This document shows, piece after piece, positions 23,446 to 35,486 of a stretch of 64,000 bases of DNA. The notes under the pieces were generated by a model. It was given only the letters and a program-made list of their open reading frames with translations. It was not told where the DNA came from and made no database searches. The number at the start of each line of letters is the position of its first letter. Within the stretch, counting starts at the first letter, position 1. The stretch spans positions 2,211,379 to 2,275,378 of the forward strand of contig OZ038394.1 in NCBI GenBank assembly GCA_964036045.1, read 5' to 3'. A program made the translations under genes and the position numbers. The stretch is from Eutreptiella sp. 'Long Island Sound 2002' (lineage: Eukaryota; Euglenozoa; Euglenophyceae; Eutreptiales; Eutreptiaceae).

Positions 23446-25387
23446 GGGATCTTGTCGAAAATCAGACTTTTCAGCTCGGCACTAGAAAATTTTTCGCCTG
23501 AATGTTCAGCTTCTTCCACTAAATTCCAGAAGCGCTGTTTTTTGTCTTGCACTTCGTGCAAAATTAATCGCGAGAATGAAGGAAAATTCTTCAACATTTG
23601 GTGGTAGTGGTCCTCTGGCAGCCGGGATCCACGTACCTCCAACTGTTCCCACACCTCATCAAAGGTAAGGGGGGAACTTGTATCCTCGCGATCACTCCAT
23701 GTCCTGAGCCAAGTGTTGGCCGGCGGTCCCTCAAGGCAATCCAAGAGGGCCATCAGGAACTGATCATCTTGGAGTTTTTGAGTCTTAACCCACAGTTTAA
23801 ATTCCCGTTGGAACTGAGGGCAACGTCGGGGGTTCCCATTATACTTCGGTTGCTTGGCAACCTGACGAAGTCGCAAGGAAGTAGGGTTAAGAAGCGAATC
23901 CAGCCCAACACCGGCCGTAATGGCAGACACCTTGGCGGCATCATTCGCCACACCAGCTCCGGCGAGGGTCTGGGCGAGCAACAGCTGGGCTAAGGTATTG
24001 GAATCAGCAGCAGGAGGGGCAGTACGGGAGGCAGTTCGCTTGGCATTCTGAGCCTCAGTCCTAGCCTTCGCCGTCCTACTCTCAGAACGAGAGATTTTAA
24101 CCCTTTCCTTTAGCTTGGTCCTGCTGATCCTTGCATCGGTGGTCCTGGATTCCACCGAAGGAGCAATTGAAAAAATTTCTGCCGCCTCCTCCGATGGCTC
24201 TGTTGCTTGTCCCACCGATGATGCGCCCTCAGACCGCATGTGCGTCTTGAAAAGATTTTTTATTCCCAGCGTTTGAATGATGAGGTGCATTTGATCTTTG
24301 AGCAATTGGAGCTCAGCATCTCGCTGGAATCTACAGGAGCAGTCGGCAGAACAGTACATGCCGTGTCCTGAAGGGCCTGAGCAGGCTGTCGGACCGCTGA
24401 TCTCGGTGGTCCGCAGCCAGGAGTCCACTTGGGAGCTCCTTCAGCCCTGATTTCCAGGCTTGCCTGCCTGGCCGCCTCTAAAATTCCCTCCTCAACCGCG
24501 GCGGCTAGATCGTCGCGGATGGAAACAGGGGGATGAGGGGCGGAGGGCCCGGGAACAGGTGCCCGGACCTTCTCCTTCGGGAAGGGGCTTGCCTCCCAGA
24601 TCTGCAAAAAAATGGCAAAAGAGTCATCTTCTTGAGAACGCCATCACATCCTGGTATTAATTTCGTTCTGAAGGAGGAAAAAATATTCCGTTAAAAAATC
24701 AGAGGCGATTCTTTCTTGTTCAATCAGCTTAGACGAGGCGAAGTAACAAAGGGCCTCAAGGGCCTCAAGGTTACGGGTCACTTCTGGGGACAAATGATCG
24801 TCCCAGTGTGCCCAAGAGGCTGGTCGATTATAGCTAGGTACCTCACCTGGACCGCCCATCTCAATGTCGTTCAGATCGGCGTCAATGGTCTCAAATGTTG
24901 GACACGCGTAAGGAATGTTGGTACCTGTCAGCTTCGTAAGCTCCACCGGAGCATTGCCATCGTCGTAGGCCGGCGGATTCCAGCTGCTCGATGGCCAGTT
25001 TCGACTGGGATGATGGTAATCTGGGTCCCCACAGCTGCTGATGTGCGCACTTCTTGGGCAGCTTGGACTTGCGCAAGGCATTCCTCTCAAGGCCTCGTTC
25101 GCACAGCACCAAGGCAGTGTAATCGTTACTTCTCCAGAAGCGGCGGGGTCTACGGGGCCGTACTGGGGAGCGGGCTGTGGATGGGACGCCACTGAAGCAA
25201 CATTCAGGTAGCCTCTGCTACCATGAAAGTGCTGCCCTAGGTCGTGGATGGTGCCGGAGGGCTCAGGGCCGGCAAGACCTGGGGGGCAGGCACGCGAGGA
25301 GTCGACCTGAACGCTGCTGTTGGGGGCAGAACCGGATACACGGACACCAACGGAGGCAAGGGCGGCGACAACGGAGGCAAGATCCAT
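23446..25387 (-). pseudogene. gag of element D, N-terminal part
   Basis: Starts at an ATG (25387) inside the 5' LTR with MDLASVVAAL, crosses the LTR end at 25224 and the primer-binding site, and runs to the GGGAT target site where C is inserted. Two lesions are seen against copy C. A TGG-to-TGA stop lies near 24644 (after EINTRM). A one-base deletion in a G run lies near 24434, after which the frame is recovered from about 24428. Past 23451 the reading runs into the LTR of C. The partner half is at 11596-12690. Confidence 0.86.
25212..25223 (-). other. primer-binding site of element D
   Basis: TGGTAGCAGAGG on the element strand, immediately after the 5' LTR, the same 12 bases as in C. It is complementary to the 3' end of an initiator-methionine type tRNA. 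Confidence 0.7.
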
Positions 25388-25757
25388 GCTGATTGTTATC
25401 CGGCAAAAAATCCAAGTCTATGAAGAAAATTGATGCGGATAATCCTAAGTACATCTGAGTGTCCATATCTATCTGAAAAGATTTATATAAATCCGATTGT
25501 GAAAAAATATTTGGCCGATCTGGCTCGCGCGCGCGCGTCAGCGGCAAATGGCGATTCCGGGAAAATGATCGGAACGCGGCGGATTTACGATGAGTGGACC
25601 GCGGAATCAGATCCGGCACATCAGAAATATATAGGTCTGATCCTGAGACTGAGCTGCGGGGCGGCGATTCCGCCGAAGCAGAGAAAATGACCAAAATGTA
25701 GCCAATCTGGGGCAGATCTACGAAAATCTGAGCAGATGGGGGTTAGCCGCACTTACA
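25224..25757 (-). repeat. 5' LTR of element D
   Basis: 534 bp, partner of 4161-4694. A TATA-like box CCTATATATTTC is at 25624-25635 (complement), and the gag ATG is at 25387, so the LTR holds both promoter and the first ~55 codons of gag. CTGAG (25758-25762) follows as the target duplication. Confidence 0.92.
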
Positions 25758-25762
25758 CTGAG

Positions 25763-27445
25763 ACCGCTGAAGCCAAGAAGATCATTGAAATGGAGCGCCT
25801 GATGGAGGAGGAGGGTGTTAAATGCTTCGTCGTCATGGCTGCGGATGCCCCCCTCGGAACGAGGATGGGCAGAGCGGTCAGAGTACTCGCCCCTGATGGA
25901 GCTGAGTCCGACAAGCACCTCTTCCCGGAGTCTTGCCTCCAGGAGGACTGGACCGACGACTACGCCAAGTCTGAGGCCTTTGCGGCCGAGTATAGGGCTG
26001 TGACCGACCCTGATGACGGGCACAAGTGGCCAAAGGGGCTGACTGAGGAAGATGGCAAGCTCTACCGGAACGGTAAGCTGCTAGTACCAGAGTCCCGAGT
26101 GCTCGAGCTATGTGAAGCTTGGCACCACCACATGCTGCACCCAGGAGTCAAGAAGCAAGCCCTTGACATGCAGCGCCGGTTCGAGATCGACCATATCGGT
26201 CTCTACACCGCCATCAAGAAGGTCAAGAAGGGTTGCTCGGTCTGTCAGGCCTGCAATCCCGATAACCGGAACGTCAAGGGGGAAGCCCAATGGACCCCGA
26301 TTCCTGACCAGCCCATGGAGAGCGTGGCCATGGACGTCTTCTCCATGCCCGAAGTTCGCATTGGCAAGGAGACCTTTGACTGTGTGGTTCTTTGTGTGGA
26401 TCGCCACAGTGGCTACGTAGTAGCCGTTCCGGCACGCAAAAAGGGGTTGCTTGCCAAGGAGGTGGCAGTCATGATGATTCGTCATTGGCTGACCGTCTTT
26501 GACATCCCCCGCACCATTTGCAGTGACCGAGGGCCCCAGTTTACTGGTGGCTGGTTCAAGGCTATGTGTTCCCTCATGGGAATACGTCATGCCAAGAGCG
26601 TCGCCTATCTCAGCCGGTCTAACGGCCGGGCTGAAGTGGCTGGACGGCAGCTGTTCGAGAAGCTGCGCAAGATTCACATCACCAATCCACGTCGGAACTG
26701 GTTTGAGGAGATGTGGCCTGCTCTGAAGGCCCATCATGACACCCCCACTCAGGGTGGTTTGTCCCCTCACCAGATTCTGTTCGGCAGGAACCCCCTGGGT
26801 TGGGGACTTCCCTTGTCTGGTGATGGTATGGCCATGGACGCCAAGGAATTCTTCGCGCGGCAAGAGCAAACGGCGCGGGACATCCGCCAGCAGCTCGAGA
26901 AGGAGCATGCTGAGCGTCAGAAGTCCGCGCCGAGCTCGACAGCGCAGAAGCTCAGGGTGGGAGACCCGGTGTGGGTGATCAGACCCCGCCCTCTGGGCAC
27001 CCACCGCACCAAAACCTGGTTCACAGGCGGAAATGTGGTCCGCAGGATTGCTGAGGACACCTACTGCATCAAGGTGGGTCACGGACAGTTCCGGGAGCGC
27101 CACGAGAGTCAACTCCGTGTGCGGGAACCCGATATCCGTGGCCAACATGTGTCCCTGAGCTATGCCGCACATGAGGCTGATTCGCACGACGACTATGCTG
27201 AGCAGGACGACTATACTGTCGAGAAGATCCTGGCTCAGCGTCCGAACGCCTCGGCACCCGGAGGCCTGGAGTTCAAGGTTCGTTGGCGAGGCTATGGGCC
27301 GTGCCACGACACCTGGGAACCCGTCTCCTCGTTCGTGCCGCGGGTTAACACTCCCTTCATGGAGTACATCCGCAGGCACAAGACCAAGATCCACGTCTCG
27401 GACTTGGCAGCACTCACCCGGGCGATTGCAGCCAGAGGCGCCTGA
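25763..27445 (+). pseudogene. E1 pol, second part: integrase and chromodomain
   Basis: Resumes the E1 pol frame after the D insertion. Joining 4160 to 25763 keeps the frame. A zinc-binding HHCC region (HHHMLHPG...CSVCQAC) at about 26120-26260 precedes the catalytic core, with AMDVFSMP, SDRGPQFTG and NGRAEVAGRQL supplying D, D and E. The C-terminal chromodomain (YTVEKIL...VRWRGYG...TWEP) lies near 27210-27330. Stop TGA at 27443-27445. Product: integrase that inserts the element, with the chromodomain as probable chromatin-targeting module. This half has no internal stop. It is orphaned only because D separates it from its start. Confidence 0.9.
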
Positions 27446-27468
27446 TCAGCGCCCTGAGCTCTCCCCTG

Positions 27469-27977
27469 TGTAAGTGCAGTGCTGAATTGTCTTGTAAGCA
27501 CTTTGGTTCTTTCTCGGGGTACAGCCTGATTGGCAGACGAGGCTTTTGGAGTCTCTCTCTTTATGCCCACTACCTTGAATATTTGATAATGAAATCCAAT
27601 AACGAAATCCAGTACAGAAAATCCGACAAGGCAAACACGTAGCAGGCAGAGCAAATACGAGTTGTGTTAGTTGACTCGTATACGGCGGTGATATTCACAT
27701 GTCCACAGGAGACTCACTCCTCAGCAGACAATTCAGGAAATAGACGCATACCATGGCCTGTAAGTATACACGAATGCGAATCACGCATATTGACATATAT
27801 CGCTTATCTCCATTCATGAGCGGCGCAAAAATTCTGCTCCGGTGTGCGCGTGCGCTCTCTCTGGGTCCTTCGGCTTCTCTCGCTCGCTCTCTCACTCACT
27901 CGGGCTCACGCCACGCTTCATCCCTCGTTCACTCACTCGCTCGCTCCCTCCGACCCTCGCTCAGTGGTTCCCTTACA
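27469..27977 (-). repeat. solo LTR (family of element G)
   Basis: 509 bp with TG...CA ends (TGTAAGTGCAG...CCCTTACA on the plus strand), flanked by a perfect 5-bp duplication CCCTG at 27464-27468 and 27978-27982. It matches the two 528-bp LTRs at 43107 and 47652 except for a 19-bp gap and scattered changes. No internal region accompanies it, as after LTR-LTR recombination. The strand follows the polypurine tract argument for element G. Confidence 0.88.
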
Positions 27978-29341
27978 CCCTGATGCAGTTTGAGCGCTTG
28001 TTTGGTGGACAGATCGTCCCTTACTTGCTTGCTCTCTTCCATCTTCCGGTGACCTGCCATCAGAGTGGCCATATACCCCCCCCTGCTGAATCCAGAGGAG
28101 GATGGCCCCTCTCTTCTACTGTTCGTCACTCCGCCCCTGCTGAATCCTTGGGAAACCAGGTAGGGCGACTGACCTGTTTTCTGAGCTCTTGGGGCCTTGA
28201 AGCCCATACGTCGTTGCGCAAGGGATGCCGCTGTCATCGGCATTGCGATTTTTTTGGTGTGTGGTCTGGTCCTATGGCACTTGCGGTATCCAGACCAGTC
28301 TACGTGTGTCGCGACTATATATGGCCTGAACTCAGGCGCTTTCTTGCCCACCCTCCTGCATATGCCTTATCCTAACCGGGGCGTGGTTTGGCGCTCTATC
28401 CAGAGTGTGTTTACACGCCTATTTACCCCGCTTATTGCTTGTTTTTCTGTTCCCCAGGATATGTGCGTCTGTATGTTAAGTGTTATCAGCCCATCACTGA
28501 GATGTGGACTGTTTTTCCCCCCCAGGGGATGCGAAACGGCATACGAAGGCGCCCTGAGTCGCCGTTTACATGCTTTTACTTCAGGTCCAGCCTGGACCAG
28601 TACCTAAGTACGGATTCTTCTGTTTGAGTGCCCGTGATACCGTGTGACCTATTCCCTGTTATGTGGAGATCCTGATGGCGCCAGGCGGGAAGCCCAGTTG
28701 CCTGACTACACTCACAGCGGTCCGCCACTGTCAGTCCTAGTGTGAGCCTACCGACTCGCAGACGCACTTGCAGTCGGGTGGCGGCCTCCGGTGCTCCTGA
28801 CCTCGGTCAGTCTGCCTGGGAAACTGGTGGTTTGAGGAGTCGACGCCTCCGCCCACACTGCATGAGGACTCCCTCATGTATGGCCTTCGTGGTAATAGGG
28901 CGAGGGAAATGACGGCCTTGATGCCCGATCCCTTAAGGAGGAGCTCGTTCGGCTGTACCACTCTGGACTCGCGTCGTGGATATGGACATGGTGCGCCCGA
29001 GGAAGGACCCGTGGGGACTCTCCCCCAGCCGGTGGGCCTTGGGAAGCTTTGGGTAGCCTGATGGATCTTTGTGGTCGCCTTCGACCTGTGGGACCACCTC
29101 GGTCGTCGTGTGACGCTTATGTTGGCCGTGTATGCCACTGCCACTGTGGTGGTGACCGTAGCAGCCAGCACCCGGTGCGCCTGGTATGGGTTAACCGGTC
29201 CTTTGGATGCCGAACAATCGCCGCCAGGACCCGGGACTTGTTACTTGATACTATACTTGCAGTTACTAACAGCTACAGCACCTTACCTGTCTTACTGTGG
29301 GATTTGGGCAGCCAAACCTGCGAATCAGCCTGAAGTGAGGA
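27978..29341 (+). other. E1 3' untranslated region
   Basis: Sequence downstream of the E1 pol stop on the far side of the solo LTR. No open frame looks coding. It ends in a purine-leaning CTGAAGTGAGGA just before TGTGACACC, which could be the polypurine tract and LTR start of E1. Confidence 0.4.
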
Positions 29342-30100
29342 TGTGACACCCCCCCCCCCTTCAGGAAATGGTCCTGGCTACCCGCTGACATGCTTGGGTG
29401 TTATCGAGCCCCCCCCAGGGTTTGCTCTAAGGAGGGGGGTGAAGCGGTACCCAGAACCCATGGCCCATGGCCCGGAGGCCTGTGAGCCGTCACACCCGTG
29501 CGGAAGCCGTTGATACCGGCTGTCAGCGGGATATCCTTGTTCTCTAACCCGCGAGATCTGGAACCCGATTTCTAACCATTAAATCAATGTAGAATTACCA
29601 TAACTTTATTGTCTTAGGCGACTCTCGGTCGGAAATCGGTGAAATACCCGATTTCTACCGCGATCTCCAATTGTCGTGAAATCGCCGCAGTCGCGCCGCC
29701 TGTCGTCGCCCGGTCCGTGGACTGCATTAGATAAATCTATAATACGATTTCTCTTGAAGTTAAGACTGAAACAGTCTTCGAGTGATCCGCAATTTTTTCC
29801 TTGATATAACGGATCACGTCCCAGATTTTTCCCAGAAAATCTGGGCAGCCGAAGGCGCTTTGAACCCCCAAGTGGAAAAACAAGGGTTACGAGCGTTCAA
29901 GCGCCCAAGGGCGAACTAACGTGCCTCATAGGCACTGTGTATGAGGTTTTGCCCCCCATAGGCATAGGACGAGGCCAAAGGATCCCAACTCAATAGGCCC
30001 AAAGGGTTATTCATTTTGAGTGTTCTCCAAGAAGTGCACTTTTTCACGTACTTGGCGTCCAAGCACGTGTAGAAGTATGTTGAGTTGGCGTTTGTCCCAC
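29342..30100 (+). other. possible E1 3' LTR start
   Basis: Begins TGTGACACC followed by a run of C, a start seen in many Ty3-type LTRs. The right end cannot be placed because no second copy or target duplication is in the window. No gene is seen here. Confidence 0.3.
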
Positions 30101-32690
30101 CCTTGCTTGCCTCTACATCCGGAGCATATCACTTGTCTTCCCCGGATAGTGCATATATGATCTTCATATACATATTGGCAATATATTTTGCGTGCATGCT
30201 AAAATTCGGCTTTCCGAAAGGAGGTCGATTTTCGACCAAAGCACTTGCATGCGTGTTAAGGGACCAAAGTTACATTAGAATATAGGCATTCTTTGGTTCT
30301 AGGCCACTAGGTTGGGTGTAGAAGGCTTGGGTAGGGTTATATGCCATATTTGGTGTCATATGGCGTGCCCCTTTGGCGGGTGCACCATTCCAAGACTAAC
30401 CCGCCAATGGACCCCATATCGCACGAGGCCCTTCATTGTACTCCCAACCAACACTCGCAAGCCTAACCTTCGTGAAGGGACGCTTGTGGAGCGCTCCCAA
30501 AGCGATGCGTTGCGAGCAAGGTGTGCTTTTTGCAATATTCCATTTTTGCATGTGCCCACTTGGGAGGCAGCGCGCGCGACCTTCCAAAGCGCCCCAAGTG
30601 GAGCACATATGTCGAATCGAAGGTCATTGGTGTCAAGTCATTGTGTTTAGAAGGAATGGTCGATTACTCAATCCAAGCCGAAGATATTATAATATATTTG
30701 TGCGCCTCTCAAGGCACTTTTGGGTGTTTTTTCGCCAAAATTGCTGTTTTTTGCCCGTCATGATGCGAAGTGGCGACCGTGTATCTCAACGTTGCGCTCA
30801 ATTGACATCATGACTCAAGTATGTTATGGGGGTACATACTTCGGTGCCCAACATATCTTGGACCCGGCGAATAACTCCTCTTGGGCTTGGCATACCGTGG
30901 CCGCCATGTTGGCAATTTGGGACTATCCCAAATCATGGGCTCACTTGGCGACCCTGCCATTCCCACAACCGGAGGAGTTGGGCGAAGCCCAAAAGATATT
31001 TTGGACACATAGGACTTGATACCAATCCTATGGCACACTCCGGTCCAAGTCGGGCATGTGCCTCATTTGCCCCAACCATGAGTGTGCGCATTTTCGGCCA
31101 TTTTGAGCAATTTTCCACATTTTTTGCCCGCCGTGCACTATGTTCAGCCCACCCGTGCACGCCGGACGCATGGACCAATGGACCATATATGACATGGGTG
31201 TTATGCATATTGGTCCCCATGGTTCACACACCACGTGGGCGAAGCGGAGCAACCTTCGTTCAGGTGCTAGCCCAAAGTGAGTGTGGGCAATTTTGCCATT
31301 TTGGCATTTGTGGACCCAATTGGGATTGTCACCACGCCGAATTGCATGGAGATCTTTGAGAGCCAAGCTCATGGGAGTCTCCGTTGGACTCCAGGTGGAC
31401 CGCGTATGGAATGGCGGATCCGATCTCCAAGCCGGCGTGGAGATATACTATTTGGAGCACCCCCAAGTTTTGGCTCATTTTGAGCAGCCAAAATGACCCC
31501 CTTTTGGGACCCCAATTTCACCCCCCCGTGTGGTCAATTGGAGGCCCCATATCTCTATGCCCATGAGGAGCCCGGACCTCATTTCAAGTTGTACACTCGT
31601 ATAGAAGTCCCAGGTCCTGCCTCCTACCCTCTGAGCCATTGGCCTTGCCCTGGCCGGGCGAGCCACACGTGGGAATGACGCCAATTTTGGTGATTTTGGC
31701 ATCATGACCCCACCTGACGAACCCGTGGTGCCCTGATGCCGGGACCTCAGAGGAAACCAGGTTGAGTGAGGGCTCCAGAGAGTTCGTACTCAAAGGGCAT
31801 AGGGTCAGTTGCCTCTTCCCTACCTCTGGCGGGTCCGGACGAGGGGTCAATTTTGGAGATTTTTGAGCTAATATCAGTTTGGGCTGAAACAGCCCATTTT
31901 CAGCTACCAACTCCTGGGGGATATCGGCGGGGCCATATCTCTGGCGCAGAGAGGAGTTCGGACCTGCCGTTAAGGGAGCATGAGGAGCCACTGTTGGTTC
32001 GCCTTCGGGCCACTTGGTTTACAGGAACTCGCCTGTGGCTGGGCGGGACACCCCCCTATTGGCAGGGTTTCAGGGTCCGGACTGAGCAGGGCATGGGTTG
32101 TGTTTGAGCCCCCGCCCCCACCAGCCACTGAGAGGGTCGGACCTGGGATAGGGATATGAGTTGGGACTGAGTGTCTATTGTTCTGTGATGCCCTTACCCC
32201 AGTCCAGTCTTAACCCCATGTGTACATATCCTGATGTGTTGCTGTACATACTTTTGTTCCCTCGTTGCAGAGTGGCAAGGATCCTGAAACGCTTTGTCAC
32301 ATGACATGAGCGCAATGATGCCCCTGTAAGCGTAGTGCTTTGCCTGCCTGCTCACTTGCGCGTGTCCACCGCAGCGTCCCGTGGCCAGGCCCCCCACGGG
32401 AACACGTCAATCTCACCTCTAATCATCTACAATCTTACTAATCTATCCCTCTATCGCTTGTTAGCGCTGCTACAAGGCACGTTCACGGAGACACGAGGCA
32501 AGCAATGTGCATGCTGCATACGAGACGAGGAAAGACGTGTGATTTATACCTGTTTCATTGAAGTCATTTCGGATTTTTGAATTCTTTGATCTTGAATTCT
32601 TGCTGTCAGCATGGGTGGAATGAAAAAGTCACTGCCATGTCTTTCTTGGAGGGTTTGATCCAGGCCAAGCCCCCCTTAAGACCCTCTTGT
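30101..32690. other. non-coding, no gene recognised
   Basis: About 2.6 kb of mixed sequence with many ATTTTGG/CCAAAAT and GCCCAA words, perhaps an old decayed repeat. The open frames are short, overlap one another and show no motif. No tRNA, rRNA or terminal repeats were seen. Confidence 0.4.
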
Positions 32691-33268
32691 TGATGACAAG
32701 ACTAACTTGAGTATTTTTCTCTCTCTTTTGAAGCCTAAAGTACACTTTCTCAAAGTAACTAGGGTTGTAACCCTAGCCCCCCCATGAAGTTCACCCCTGC
32801 CACTCAACTGAGCGGAGGTACCTTCCTTCATGGAGGATATACCGAAATAAAATAGGCATTTCATGCTTTAGGCCTTGGAGGTTAAGCCTAGTGGTCTCCC
32901 ACCCCAAGACCCCTATACTCAATTGTTTCTACCACTTATTGTGGTTCTACTTTTGAACTGTTTCTGAATTCAGTTGCTTGGCCAAGTCATTCTCTGTGTT
33001 GGCCTGACAGCTATGCCCCACATTCCTAACCAGCACCATTTCATGCAAAAGAGTGCACATGAAATGCCTGATGCTATCTTGAAGGCAAGAGTCAGACCAG
33101 TTTTCATATAAAATCTTTTGTATTATCCATTTGTGATTGAATCTTTGTGTATATACCTGCATTGTCTATCTGCAGCCCTTCTGTGTTACACTGGATTTCA
33201 AAACTATTCATTCATTCGATCCACATCCTGTTCTTGCTCTACTTGCTGCTTTGGGTTAACCCCTAGCA
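32691..33268 (+). other. AT-richer stretch upstream of a candidate exon
   Basis: Composition differs from the surrounding repeats. It contains an 18-bp inverted repeat CTAGGGTT-GT-AACCCTAG at 32759-32776 and a CATATAAAAT TATA-like word near 33104-33113, about 160 bases before the ATG at 33269. It may be a promoter and 5' leader, but there is no transcript evidence. Confidence 0.25.
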
Positions 33269-33412
33269 ATGGACACCGACGACTTTCACAACGACAAGCG
33301 CAAACGGAAGCCCAAGTACATCCAGATACCCGTCAACGTCAAGGCCGCGGGGTTACATGTAAGACAGAGGGCCCGTAATGGTCTTGCTGCCTGCCTGCAT
33401 GTGTGCGTGGGG
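33269..33412 (+). CDS. candidate first exon or small ORF, unknown
   Basis: An ATG with G at -3 and +4 opens 47 codons to a TAG at about 33410. The first 30 residues are hydrophilic and basic (DKRKRKPKYIQIPVNVKA). After GGGTTACAT there is GTAAGA, a good splice donor, so the coding part may end near 33357 and splice elsewhere. Downstream is low-complexity sequence. I do not recognise the product. It could be a host exon stub or chance. Confidence 0.25.
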
Positions 33413-33479
33413 TAGCGTATAATTTTTTTTATTTTTTGCATTTTTTTTTATTTTCAAAAACCCAAAAATATTTTTGAAC

Positions 33480-35480
33480 AAAAAAGGAACACCCCCAGCA
33501 AAGGAAAACACACAGCACAGCCCAGCACCATGGCACCACAAGGCGACGCAGCACCACAGCACACAGCATGGCACAGCAAGACACCACGACACACCAGGGC
33601 AGCTCCACCACACCACAGAACCCCAAGAGAGACACCACAACGCACAGCCACACACCACAGCACGAGGCACCAACAACAGCGCCGACCAAAACGGCACTGA
33701 ACAACACGACGCGCAGCCCAACAGAGCACCACACATACAGAGAAAAGGACACAACACCACCAGCAGAGGAAAACCGACACCAGGGCGCCACAGCACGGCA
33801 GCACACGGCAACACAGGACCACGCAACACAGGACACAGCACAGGGGAGCGGGCCACCACAACAATCAACAGCACACAGCAGGGCAGCAAGACACGCGGCG
33901 AGGCAGGAGCACCCGCGACAACACACACCAGCAAAAAACAACGGCGGGCGACCAGACCCAGCAACGAACAGCCGGCAACCACAGGCAGCAACACGCAGCA
34001 CCAGTCAGCGCGAACAAAACAACACGGCACCACCAGCAAGACACGACGCAGACAGCAGCACACCACACGAGAGGCGGCACACCAGAGCAACGCGGCACCG
34101 CACCGCAGGAAAGAACGAAAACACGGGCCACGACACAGGACCAGGCAACGCCAACAGGGGCCAGCAGCACGGAGCAAGAACCAGGCCCAACACACGCACA
34201 CCACACACAACCAGGCAAAACACAAAGCACACCACAACACCGCAACAGGACAGGCAACAACACACACAGAACGGGCACAACCAGGGAGCTCCAAACGCCA
34301 CAGCACAAGCGCACACCAGCCCCCGCCGGGGCAAAACGCGCATAGCAACACACACCAACACACCCCACAACCCAGGACACACAAACCCGCCCAAGCATCG
34401 CAAAACCGGCACACCAAGGTAGAAAAAAAAAACAGGCAGGAACAAAAAAAAGGAAACCAAGAAAAAACAGGAGGAACGCAAAAAAAAGGGGGGGGGGCAG
34501 GGAGGCAGAGAAAAAAAAAGCGAAGAGGGGAGCCAGGAGAGACAACCGCAGAGCGCCAAGGCCCAAGGCACCCCAGGCCGGAAACCACGGAACACCACAG
34601 ACAAGGGGGCGGCAAAAAAAAGGGGGGGGCAAACAAGGGGGGGGCAGGCGGGAGGACCACATAACGCCAAGGCCCAAGGCACCCCCGGCCGGAAAACAAA
34701 GAACGCAAGAGACAACGGGGGCGAAAAAAAAAACAAGAACACCCAACAACAACCACAAACAGGGCAACCCAAGCCCCGAGGGGGCCGAACAAACAAAGAG
34801 CGCACCAAGACCGGCCACAGGAGAAGGTGAGGCGCATCAAAACGCGCCCCGGAGGGCGGCCCGCCCGACCCCGCCAAGAGGGGCACGCAGAGGCACACAC
34901 GCATGGGACCCAAGGTTGGCGTCCTCCGAACGAAAAGGGCGGTGTCGGCGTCCACACGAAACAGCCCCGGTGCACCGACCAAGTCCCCCGTCGGAAGAGG
35001 GACGGTACGGGAAACCGGACGCGTCAGTGACTGGGTCCAGGCACGCAAACCACCGCAGCGCACGCAGCCCAAGACCGACGCCGGAGGGACCCACCAGGGG
35101 CAAGCCCATCGCGGGCCCCCAACGGGTACGACGCGGAGCAAGCCCAGCGCCCCTGCCTCGGCCGGGGCCAGCGGCAGGCACACCGCGTGTCTTGCGCAGC
35201 CACCAAGGAAAGCCGGGGGCGCAAGCCCCCGGGCAGGGGAAAGGCACCACGGCGTCGGGAAAGCCGACCTGAGGACCGAGAGCGACCGGACCGGACGAGG
35301 CACAGCGCACCACGCGGGGCCACCAGGCATGCCAGAGGGGCACACCGCCGGCCACAACCAAGGCACACGGACGGGTGCCAAGCAACAACGGCCACCGGGT
35401 GCCGCAAACCCGGGCAGCGCACACAAGAAGCAACGAACCAAGGCACAGGAACAGGTGCCAGGCAATATCAAACCCACACA
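33480..35480. repeat. T-depleted low-complexity tract
   Basis: The plus strand is almost free of T: 34081-34140 and 34501-34560 have none. It is built of CACCACAGC, ACACAGG and later AAGGGGGG-type words. Since all stop codons on both strands contain an A-T pair, long frames are open in several phases on both strands, but they are low complexity and carry no domain. The left part (to about 34000) is related in inverted orientation to 1-530. Poly-T/poly-A runs border it at 33420-33490. Confidence 0.75.
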
Positions 35481-35486
35481 CCACGA

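Larger units (their letters stand above)
4161..25757 (-). mobile_element. Ty3/gypsy element D inserted in E1 pol
   Basis: A complete minus-strand LTR retrotransposon bounded by direct repeats of 534 bp (4161-4694 and 25224-25757), which begin TGTAAGTGCGGC and end GCAGCACTTTCA on the element strand. A 5-bp target duplication CTGAG is at 4156-4160 and 25758-25762. Order on the element strand: 5' LTR, primer-binding site, gag (starting in the LTR), UAG, pol with chromodomain, about 1.7 kb non-coding, polypurine tract, 3' LTR. By eye the LTRs differ at about six positions, so insertion is fairly recent. Gag is interrupted by element C, and both gag and pol carry lesions. Confidence 0.92.
1113..29341 (+). 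mobile_element. Ty3/gypsy element E1 (outermost, 5'-truncated)
   Basis: A plus-strand chromovirus-like element. Visible parts are the pol frame at 1077-4160 and 25763-27445 and a 3' untranslated stretch 27978-29341, with a possible 3' LTR from 29342. No gag and no 5' LTR are seen. The element is interrupted by D (4161-25757) and by a solo LTR (27469-27977). Each interruption is bounded by a 5-bp duplication, so E1 is the oldest layer. The outer limits given are approximate. Confidence 0.75.

Noticed and set aside
23310-23450. Gag frame ending in a novel C-terminus (VSAASPICSDFQ)
   Set aside because: The novel tail is LTR sequence of C read from D gag.
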